A stretch of 8,818 nucleotides of DNA from JAYXXU01 sp049301135 (GTDB lineage: Bacteria > Pseudomonadota > Gammaproteobacteria > Pseudomonadales > Moraxellaceae): positions 1 to 8,818 of the forward strand of contig JBAQKP010000261.1 of the NCBI GenBank assembly GCA_049301135.1. Direction: 5' to 3'. Below are positions 1 through 4,934 of the stretch, piece by piece. The notes beneath the pieces were generated by a model, which saw only the letters and a program-made list of their open reading frames with translations, was not told the DNA's origin and ran no database searches. The translations under genes were made by a program, and so were the position numbers. Numbering within the stretch: the stretch's first letter is position 1; every line of letters begins with the position of its first letter.

Positions 1-25
1 GCCAAACCAGAATAATCGGTTACGA

Positions 26-751
26 CTACTGATCCCAGTTTTCCTCGGCAACGTCGAGGGTCTTAGGCTGTTTGGCCACAAACACAATCACCTCGCCCTG
101 CAACCAGACACTGACCTCAGCAAAATAGCGCGACAGATACTCGGTCAGCAACTCAGGGGTATCATCTTGATTGTTAAACAGTCCCCCAGCCAACCAACGC
201 TGACTGGCGGAACGTGCCAACCGTGACATCTGTGGATGCACACCGCGCACCGTCGCCCCAAACAACACGCCATCCGAGGTCAGCAACTGCGCCAACCGAC
301 CGAACAACGCCGCCCGTTGCTCAGGGGTGCCTTGCAATCCATGCCAGACATAATTCAATCCAATCGACTGTTGCTTGGGCAGATCTGGCCACTCGGGCTG
401 CATCAGATCAAGCACCATGGCTTTGGGCTGATAGCGCACCAAACGCCGTAGCGCATGCCGTAGCACTCTAGGATTGCAGTCGAGTAGCAGCAAATCGACC
501 GTATGACTCGGAAACACCCCATGCTGTAACAAGTAGCCCGTGCCAACGCCTAACTCTAAATGCCGCCGCGACAAATGATGACTATAGACCAATACCAAAT
601 ATGGGGTCGGACAGCGCCAGACCACCGTCGATGACAGTCGTAAGATCAAAAAGTCATACAGCTCTAACATCAACTGATTGTAGCCTTTGGCGTTATCCGG
701 CAATAAATACACCGCAACACGCGCCGACGATCCCTCGAGGTTGTGCTTCAT
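26..751 (-). CDS. Class I SAM-dependent methyltransferase
   Basis: A 241-residue soluble protein that should transfer a methyl group from S-adenosylmethionine; the acceptor cannot be told. The SAM-binding glycine loop (motif I) is LELGVGTG at residues 65-72. The end of strand beta-2 is LLLLDCNP (87-94), with D91 placed to bind the SAM ribose. MVLDLMQP (112-119), GLNYVWHGL (131-139) and DGVLFGATV (160-168) fit the later strands of the Rossmann fold. The upstream stretch YDFLILRLSSTVVWRCP (32-48) resembles a family of small bacterial and fungal methyltransferases that I recall only loosely. The ATG has an AAGGA ribosome binding site (758-762 on this strand) six bases away, which supports the start. 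No signal peptide or membrane segment is seen. It is divergent from the acyl-CoA dehydrogenase gene; what lies downstream is outside the window. The fold is secure, the substrate unknown. Confidence 0.85.
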   Translation of the reverse strand: MKHNLEGSSARVAVYLLPDNAKGYNQLMLELYDFLILRLSSTVVWRCPTPYLVLVYSHHLSRRHLELGVGTGYLLQHGVFPSHTVDLLLLDCNPRVLRHALRRLVRYQPKAMVLDLMQPEWPDLPKQQSIGLNYVWHGLQGTPEQRAALFGRLAQLLTSDGVLFGATVRGVHPQMSRLARSASQRWLAGGLFNNQDDTPELLTEYLSRYFAEVSVWLQGEVIVFVAKQPKTLDVAEENWDQ

Positions 752-794
752 GCCACATCCTTGCTGTTGTTACACACAGTTGCGATTAGACAGC

Positions 795-804
795 GTCAAT
801 TGAC
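795..804. promoter_or_regulatory. Perfect palindrome in the divergent intergenic region
   Basis: GTCAATTGAC is a perfect 10-base palindrome lying 44 bases upstream of the methyltransferase start. It holds TTGAC facing both ways, so it could be an operator or part of a -35 element for either gene. No convincing -10 hexamer stands 16-18 bases away on the methyltransferase side. Confidence 0.3.
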
Positions 805-827
805 CTAATAAAGCATATTGTATGGGC

Positions 828-852
828 ATGAACAAACAGCTTTTTTGTTCAT
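828..852. promoter_or_regulatory. Inverted repeat, candidate operator between divergent genes
   Basis: Two perfect 9-base arms, ATGAACAAA (828-836) and TTTGTTCAT (844-852), flank a 7-base centre. The repeat ends eight bases before a TTGACA hexamer that reads toward the acyl-CoA dehydrogenase gene, where a regulator could act. It is not followed by a clean T-run on either strand, so it is a poor terminator. The arms resemble TetR-type fatty-acid regulator sites in general shape only. Confidence 0.45.
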
Positions 853-860
853 TTGCCTCA

Positions 861-888
861 TTGACAACTTTTTTTGAATTGCTACCAA
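861..888 (+). promoter_or_regulatory. Possible promoter of the acyl-CoA dehydrogenase gene
   Basis: A consensus -35 hexamer TTGACA (861-866) is followed, after 16 bases, by TACCAA (883-888), a weak -10 match. If used, the leader would be about 75-80 bases. The -35 is convincing, the -10 is not. Confidence 0.35.
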
Positions 889-971
889 TGCACAATCTAG
901 CCAACCCCCTCATAGTAAACTCATGAGTCAGAGCGACTCTTCTTTTTTTGCTTTTCGTTGAGATCTGTGAC

Positions 972-2792
972 ATGCCAGCATATAAAGCCCCCCTGCGCGA
1001 CACACGCTTTTTAATGAATGAACTGTTTGACTTTAAAAGCCATTACGGCACGTTGTCAAACGGCGAAACTGCTGACAGCGAAACAGTCGACATGATCTTA
1101 GACACCATGGCCGACTTCTGTGCCAATGAGCTGTCACCGCTGTATCAGTCTGGCGATGAGGAAGGCTGTACCCGTCATAGCGATGGCAGCGTCAGCACCC
1201 CGAGCGGCTACAAAGCCGCCTATGACAACTACGTGTCGCTGGGCATGCAGGGTTTGTCTTACCCAGAAGAGTTTGGCGGCCAAAACATGCCGATGTCGCT
1301 GAACTTAATCAAATCCGAAATGATGGCGACCGCCAACTGGTCGTTCACCATGTATCCCGGTTTGAGCGTCGGCTGCATGAACACCATCCTCAAATACGGT
1401 ACGGATGCGCAAAAAGCCACCTACATGCCACAACTGGTCGCCGGTACTTGGGCAGGTACCATGTGTCTGACCGAGCCACAATGTGGTACCGACTTGGGTC
1501 AGGTGAAAACTCGCGTCGAGCCACAAGCTGACGGCACATTTAAAATGTATGGCACCAAGATCTTCATCTCTTCTGGTGAACACGATCTGACCGACAACAT
1601 CATCCATATCGTGTTGGCGCGCCTACCGGATGCACCTGCCGGCACACGCGGCATCACCTTGTTTATCGTGCCAAAATTCCTGATCAATGCGGATGGGTCT
1701 TTGGGCGAGCGTAACCCTGTGGTCTGTGGTTCACTCGAACACAAAATGGGCATCAAAGCCTCTGCCACTGCCGTACTGAACTTCGACGGCGCAACCGCCT
1801 ACCAAATCGGGCCAGACAACAAAGGTCTAGAGTGCATGTTCACCTTTATGAACACCGCACGGATTGGTACTGCGATTCAAGGCGTGGCGCATGCTGAGCT
1901 GTCCTATCAAGGCGCGCTGCCGTATGCCAAAGATCGCATGTCGATGCGCTCGCTGTCTGGCAAGAAAAACCCAGATAAAGTCGCTGACTCGATCATCCAT
2001 CACGCCGATGTACGTCGCTTGCTGCTGACCCAAAAAGCCATCGCTGAAGGCGGTCGTGCCATGATCTATTTTGCCTCACAACTGGCAGACAAGATGACTG
2101 ATGCGATCCTAAAAGGCGACGAAGCAACCGAAGCGTATTGGGACGACAAGCTGGGCTTCTACACCCCAATCTTGAAAGGCTTCCTGACCGAACTGGGCTT
2201 AGAAGCAGCCAACAACGGCATGCAAGTGTACGGTGGTCACGGCTATATCAAAGAGTGGGGCATGGAACAGATCGTGCGTGATGCGCGTATCTCGACCTTG
2301 TACGAGGGCACTACGGGTATCCAAGCACTCGACTTGCTCGGCCGTAAGGTTCTGCTCAGTTCAAAAGGCAAAGTGGTGCGTGAATACACCGCAGAAATCC
2401 TGAAATTCTGTGGCAAGCACGCCCGCAACAAGCAAATGCGCCGCTATATCTGGGATCTGACCAAAATCTGTGCCCAGTGGAACACGCTGACCTTGCGCCT
2501 AATGCTGTCTGCACGTAAAGACCGTGATGTGGTCTCGGCAGCCTGTAATGACTACCTGATGTACTCAGGCTATGCCATGATGGCATTCTTCTGGGCGCAA
2601 ATGGCAGCCGTGTCATTTGACAAGCTCGAAAAAGGTGGTAACGACAGCGCGGACTTCTACACCGCTAAAATACAAACCGCTGAGTTCTACTTTGATCGTC
2701 TGCTACCACGCGCCAGCGGTCATGCTGAAGCGATGATCAATCCATCTCGCTCTCTGATGCAGATGGAAATCGATCACTTCTCGTTTGGCTAA
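972..2792 (+). CDS. Acyl-CoA dehydrogenase with C-terminal extension domain
   Basis: A 606-residue FAD-dependent dehydrogenase that should introduce the alpha-beta double bond into an acyl-CoA thioester, passing electrons to electron-transfer flavoprotein. It belongs to the long (about 600-residue) class that includes DmdC-like enzymes. The N-terminal cap YKAPLRDTRFLMNELFDF is typical of that class. The middle-domain flavin motif MCLTEPQCGTD begins at residue 164. YEGTTGIQALDLLGRK places the usual catalytic base at E445. The last 130 residues are the class-specific extra helical domain. I start at ATG 972, not at an in-frame TTG at 948, because family members begin MPxYKAPLRD; a weak GAG lies upstream. 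It is a single-gene unit: a strong terminator follows at 2819-2847. Chain length preference cannot be read; medium- or long-chain acyl-CoA or methylmercaptopropionyl-CoA are options. Fatty acid or related acid catabolism is the likely role. Confidence 0.93.
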   Translation: MPAYKAPLRDTRFLMNELFDFKSHYGTLSNGETADSETVDMILDTMADFCANELSPLYQSGDEEGCTRHSDGSVSTPSGYKAAYDNYVSLGMQGLSYPEEFGGQNMPMSLNLIKSEMMATANWSFTMYPGLSVGCMNTILKYGTDAQKATYMPQLVAGTWAGTMCLTEPQCGTDLGQVKTRVEPQADGTFKMYGTKIFISSGEHDLTDNIIHIVLARLPDAPAGTRGITLFIVPKFLINADGSLGERNPVVCGSLEHKMGIKASATAVLNFDGATAYQIGPDNKGLECMFTFMNTARIGTAIQGVAHAELSYQGALPYAKDRMSMRSLSGKKNPDKVADSIIHHADVRRLLLTQKAIAEGGRAMIYFASQLADKMTDAILKGDEATEAYWDDKLGFYTPILKGFLTELGLEAANNGMQVYGGHGYIKEWGMEQIVRDARISTLYEGTTGIQALDLLGRKVLLSSKGKVVREYTAEILKFCGKHARNKQMRRYIWDLTKICAQWNTLTLRLMLSARKDRDVVSAACNDYLMYSGYAMMAFFWAQMAAVSFDKLEKGGNDSADFYTAKIQTAEFYFDRLLPRASGHAEAMINPSRSLMQMEIDHFSFG

Positions 2793-2818
2793 TCCTGCCA
2801 TCGCATGAGATTGATCAG

Positions 2819-2847
2819 ATATGGAGGCTTCGGCCTCCATATTTTTT
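2819..2847 (+). terminator. Intrinsic terminator of the acyl-CoA dehydrogenase gene
   Basis: A perfect 10-bp stem, ATATGGAGGC (2819-2828) with GCCTCCATAT (2833-2842), is closed by a stable TTCG tetraloop and followed by TTTTT. It starts 27 bases after the stop codon. This is a textbook Rho-independent terminator. Confidence 0.93.
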
Positions 2848-2870
2848 GTCTGCTCAGTGTATTCAAGTCT

Positions 2871-2943
2871 GTTGCGCAACATCACAGGATTAACCTGTCT
2901 TCACACAGCCCATACTGAATCGCTATCCTTCTGCGCATGCGCA
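2871..2943. other. Cluster of short perfect palindromes upstream of the PspC-domain gene
   Basis: The 170-base stretch between the terminator and the PspC-domain gene's leader hairpin holds three dyads: GTTGCGCAAC (2871-2880), ACAGG-N5-CCTGT (2884-2898) and TGCGCATGCGCA (2932-2943). No coding sequence is apparent. Any promoter for the small gene downstream should lie here, but I see no convincing -35/-10 pair. The dyads may be regulator sites or chance; the last is built of alternating purines and pyrimidines. Confidence 0.3.
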
Positions 2944-2960
2944 TACGGCATAGTATTCAC

Positions 2961-2995
2961 ATGTGCTGGTCGCAGTTGATCAGCGCACATTTTTT
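2961..2995 (+). terminator. Terminator-like hairpin in the leader of the PspC-domain gene
   Basis: ATGTGC (2961-2966) pairs with GCACAT (2985-2990), and TGGTC (2967-2971) with GATCA (2978-2982, one G-U pair). There is a 2-base bulge (GC) and a 6-base loop. Five more Ts follow at 2991-2995. It ends 23 bases before the ATG, which leaves no room for a promoter between them. It therefore probably sits in the 5' leader, as an attenuator-like element or as a block to read-through. The stem is weaker than at 2819 and may be leaky. Confidence 0.5.
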
Positions 2996-3018
2996 ATTGA
3001 TCTCTCGGAGTAAAGCTC

Positions 3019-3225
3019 ATGGCTGCCCTACAACGCTCACATCAACATCGCATGCTCGCCGGTGTCATCGGGGGCGTTGCTGACTATTATGGCTGGAACC
3101 CAACCGTATTGCGCTTGGTGTTTGTATTGGTGTCGATTTTTAGCGCAGCCGTGCCCGGTATTTTGATTTACATCATTTTGTGGGTGTTGATGCCGAATGC
3201 TGATAAGCGTGACTATGCCTCATAA
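3019..3225 (+). CDS. Small PspC-domain inner-membrane protein
   Basis: A 68-residue protein made of little more than one PspC domain. RMLAGVIGGVADYYGWNPTV (11-30) is the family's amphipathic N-terminal part. LRLVFVLVSIFSAAVPGILI and YIILWVLMP (31-59) form a hydrophobic stretch broken by PG at 46-47, ending in the typical positively charged tail (DKRDYAS). In enterobacteria PspC is a membrane sensor of the phage-shock response, but stand-alone short PspC-domain proteins are common and mostly uncharacterised. No pspA, pspB or pspF is present here, so a Psp role is not shown. GGAG at 3007-3010, eight bases before the ATG, supports the start. It is transcribed alone, ending at the hairpin at 3271-3294. 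Confidence 0.88.
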   Translation: MAALQRSHQHRMLAGVIGGVADYYGWNPTVLRLVFVLVSIFSAAVPGILIYIILWVLMPNADKRDYAS

Positions 3226-3256
3226 GGTGCTATAGGCCATTTAAGCCGATCCATAC

Positions 3257-3655
3257 TTAGTTGACTCCCCTCCAGCCTTCGGGCTGGATTTTTTGTGCTG
3301 AGCAAAGTAGCACTGCATGATAATCGGCTTCATCAAAGCCAACCAGCAGCACTGTACCCGCCGCATCGGTGATGATCGGGCGCTTAATCATGCTGGGCTG
3401 GGCTTGTAGCAGCGCAATCGCCGTATCGATGCTTTCGGCCTGATTTTTTTGCTCGTCGATCAATTTACGCCATGTCGTACCGCGCTTGTTGATCACCACG
3501 TCTAGCCCAAGCCGATCAATCCACAACTGCAATAATTCAGTAGTGGGTGCTTGTTTTTTATAGTCAAAAAACACATAAGCCACGCCTGCCTGATCGAGAA
3601 AATCAAAGGCCTTTTTCATGGTTGAACAGTTTTTAATGCCATACACCGTCAGCAT
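3257..3655 (-). CDS. ArsC/Spx-family (YffB-like) thioredoxin-fold protein
   Basis: A 132-residue protein of the ArsC/Spx/YffB family, which has a thioredoxin-like fold with one reactive cysteine. It begins MLTVYGIKNCSTMKKAFDFL, the YffB signature, with C10 in the active-site position. KRP at 91-93 and VGFDEADYHA at 105-114 match the conserved C-terminal half. A second cysteine of a CxxC pair is absent (NCST), as in YffB and true ArsC. C118 is extra. Family members act as glutathione- or thioredoxin-linked reductases, but YffB's substrate is not established, and nothing suggests an arsenic operon. A GGGGAG ribosome binding site (3664-3669) fits the ATG. It lies 24 bases after the MAPEG gene, so the two are probably one operon. 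Oddity: residues 123-129 (IQPEGWR) are encoded by the hairpin that terminates the opposite gene, making the protein somewhat longer than usual (about 115-118). Confidence 0.87.
   Translation of the reverse strand: MLTVYGIKNCSTMKKAFDFLDQAGVAYVFFDYKKQAPTTELLQLWIDRLGLDVVINKRGTTWRKLIDEQKNQAESIDTAIALLQAQPSMIKRPIITDAAGTVLLVGFDEADYHAVLLCSAQKIQPEGWRGVN
3271..3294 (+). terminator. Intrinsic terminator of the PspC-domain gene, inside the convergent gene
   Basis: TCCAGCC (3271-3277) and GGCTGGA (3282-3288) form a perfect 7-bp stem around a TTCG loop, followed by TTTTTT (3289-3294). It starts 45 bases after the PspC-domain stop codon. Read on the other strand it has no T-run, so it should stop plus-strand transcription only. 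It lies wholly within the last 13 codons of the convergent ArsC-like gene. Confidence 0.9.
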
Positions 3656-3679
3656 GATTTTTTCTCCCCAACCGATCCG

Positions 3680-4087
3680 CTAAAACACCTGATAGGCCAA
3701 TATGGCGACCATTAGCCATAATGCAATAGTCGACAAAAAGTACGCCGCAAAGCGATGCGCCACGCGATTATAGCTACAATGAATCATACTGTGCAGCGCA
3801 CGCAGCGCCACATACAGCCATGCCAATCCAAGCAACAGCGGCGTTTCGGCTTGCAGCTGCATGGTCGCCAGACACAGCATATAAAATAACACCGGCAACT
3901 CAAACAAATTACGCAAATTATAGGCCGGATACTGAACCTGCTCTGGCACAGCAGCCTGCATGAGATCCGGTGTCCGAATCGACTGCGGATCAATCTGATG
4001 TTTCAGCAGATACGGTAGTCGCTTGGCATATAAAGCAACCCAGACCGCTGCCGTCACCCCCATCATTGCTAACATTGGTTTAGTCAT
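3680..4087 (-). CDS. MAPEG-family integral membrane protein
   Basis: A 135-residue protein with the length and four-helix pattern of the MAPEG family (membrane-associated proteins in eicosanoid and glutathione metabolism). Hydrophobic segments lie at roughly 4-24, 62-78, 82-98 and 113-134. The family motif YNLRNLFELPVLFYML (56-71) is followed by ALRALHSMIH (94-103) and NRVAHRF (107-113), which in the family carry glutathione-contacting polar and basic residues. Eukaryotic members are glutathione transferases or peroxidases; bacterial ones are mostly uncharacterised. A GAGG site (4096-4099) eight bases from the ATG supports the start. It is probably co-transcribed with the ArsC-like gene 24 bases downstream. 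The upstream gap holds a perfect FNR-type site at class II spacing, so anaerobic or redox control is likely. The enzymatic reaction is unknown. Confidence 0.87.
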   Translation of the reverse strand: MTKPMLAMMGVTAAVWVALYAKRLPYLLKHQIDPQSIRTPDLMQAAVPEQVQYPAYNLRNLFELPVLFYMLCLATMQLQAETPLLLGLAWLYVALRALHSMIHCSYNRVAHRFAAYFLSTIALWLMVAILAYQVF

Positions 4088-4116
4088 GACGCACGCCTCA
4101 CGTTTTGGATGTCATG

Positions 4117-4122
4117 ACCGTA
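4117..4122 (-). promoter_or_regulatory. Candidate -10 element of the MAPEG promoter
   Basis: On the minus strand this reads TACGGT, which fits the TAnnnT core of a -10 element. With an FNR-type site centred at 4151.5 and a class II distance of 41.5, the start of transcription would be near 4110, and the -12 to -7 hexamer falls exactly here. The leader would be about 22 bases and includes the ribosome binding site. Confidence 0.5.
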
Positions 4123-4144
4123 ACCCAATTCTCGCAGCAGCGCA

Positions 4145-4158
4145 TTGATATTTATCAA
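4145..4158 (-). promoter_or_regulatory. Perfect FNR/Anr-type binding site upstream of the MAPEG gene
   Basis: TTGAT (4145-4149), four bases, ATCAA (4154-4158): this is the full consensus for FNR/Anr, the oxygen-sensing regulators. It overlaps the stop codon of the Crp/Fnr-type gene and lies 58-71 bases upstream of the MAPEG start. Combined with the -10 at 4117-4122 it gives the -41.5 spacing of a class II activator site. I found no other perfect copy by eye in the window. Binding could be by Anr or by the neighbouring regulator, whose recognition helix has the matching E-x-x-S-R residues. Confidence 0.65.
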
Positions 4159-4760
4159 GACAAACGGGCTTGTTGCTTCACTCGACTTAAGGCTTCCGCA
4201 CTCAAGCCCAAATAAGACGCCACCTGTAGATTGGGCATCTGAAGCACAATTGGCTCGGGCATCCACTGCATAAATTTACGGTAACGATCTCGCGCACGCT
4301 GATGCTGAATCATGCGCAAACGCTGTTCCATCGACAGATAATGCCGTGCTGCCAACTCCGTACGCAGCCGCTCCCAATCGGCAAACTGCGCACGATCCAG
4401 CAATGTGTGCAACGGCAACCGATAACCCGTGACCGCCGTCACACACTGCACACTCTCACCGGCAATCAATCCAGAACAAGTGGCAGAACACCATGCCTGT
4501 GCCAGCGCAGCAAACGGTACGGCCAAACTGCCATCGCATAAAAAACGTAAATTGATTTCGGTATCGTGATCCAAATAAAAACTGCGCACCAATCCAGTTT
4601 CGATCAGCACCAGATGCCCAAAGCCCCGTTGCTCCATAAATAAGCAGTCACCTTTTGCCCAGTGCTGCCGCTCAGCTTGCGCAAATTGTGCAGCCAACCT
4701 TTGCCGTTCGCTGTCCGGCCAGTGTGGCAACATCGCGGTGATCAAGGCCAACACACTCAT
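4155..4760 (-). CDS. Crp/Fnr-family transcriptional regulator
   Basis: A 201-residue cytoplasmic DNA-binding regulator. Residues about 28-120 form the cyclic-nucleotide-binding-type beta roll (KGDCLFMEQ at 36-44, LIETGLVRSFYLD at 52-64). About 125-165 is the long dimer helix with the family-like YLSMEQRLRMIQ. The C-terminal helix-turn-helix is MPNLQVASYLGLSAEALSRV (175-194). Its recognition helix carries E189-x-x-S192-R193, the same pattern FNR uses to read TTGAT; CRP instead has R-E-x-x-x-R. The N-terminal cysteine cluster that holds the iron-sulphur centre in FNR is missing; cysteines sit at 39, 75, 91, 95 and 106, so the signal is unknown. GAGG (4769-4772) eight bases before the ATG supports the start. 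The MAPEG and ArsC-like genes lie downstream in the same direction after 67 bases and are the obvious target candidates. Confidence 0.88.
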   Translation of the reverse strand: MSVLALITAMLPHWPDSERQRLAAQFAQAERQHWAKGDCLFMEQRGFGHLVLIETGLVRSFYLDHDTEINLRFLCDGSLAVPFAALAQAWCSATCSGLIAGESVQCVTAVTGYRLPLHTLLDRAQFADWERLRTELAARHYLSMEQRLRMIQHQRARDRYRKFMQWMPEPIVLQMPNLQVASYLGLSAEALSRVKQQARLS

Positions 4761-4797
4761 TTTTTCAGCCTCACTATTCGTTCATTTGTCCGATCAC

Positions 4798-4815
4798 TTC
4801 AGACCGTGCACTGAA
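4798..4815. promoter_or_regulatory. Weak inverted repeat between the Crp/Fnr-type and EcsC-family genes
   Basis: TTCAG (4798-4802) and CTGAA (4811-4815) flank eight bases containing the GTGCA half of a central GTGCAC palindrome. It lies 38 bases upstream of the regulator's start and could be an operator for autoregulation. It matches neither the FNR nor the CRP consensus. The arms are short, so chance is possible. Confidence 0.22.
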
Positions 4816-4907
4816 CCAAAGCACAACGATTGGTTGCGTAACCGCTAAGTTTTGCACACGTAGCACAACTTGTTTGAATATCCGCAGACCGACATGATGC
4901 AACCTCA

Positions 4908-4913
4908 TATAAA
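4908..4913 (+). promoter_or_regulatory. Candidate -10 element of the EcsC-family gene
   Basis: TATAAA lies 21 bases before the ATG at 4935. It would place the transcript start near 4920, just ahead of the GAGG ribosome binding site at 4925-4928. No good -35 hexamer is seen 16-18 bases upstream, so the promoter may need an activator or be weak. Confidence 0.35.
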
Positions 4914-4934
4914 AGTTCGACATCGAGGTGTTCC

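Noticed and set aside
214..471. Plus-strand frames opposite the methyltransferase gene
   Set aside because: They mirror the methyltransferase coding strand and give low-complexity proteins rich in alanine, threonine and histidine without domains.
948..971. An in-frame TTG at 948 that would extend the acyl-CoA dehydrogenase by eight residues
   Set aside because: Family proteins begin at the MPAYKAPLRD segment, which starts with ATG 972. The TTG follows a T-run and has no ribosome binding site.
3257..3655. Arsenate reductase of an arsenic-resistance operon
   Set aside because: The sequence is closer to the YffB/Spx branch (YGIKNC start), and there is no arsR, arsB or acr3 nearby.
4084..4266. 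A minus-strand frame overlapping the 3' end of the Crp/Fnr-type gene and reading through the gap to overlap the MAPEG start (ATGA)
   Set aside because: It lies mostly inside the regulator gene in another frame. The only sequence of its own is about 20 residues, with no recognised family and no ribosome binding site.
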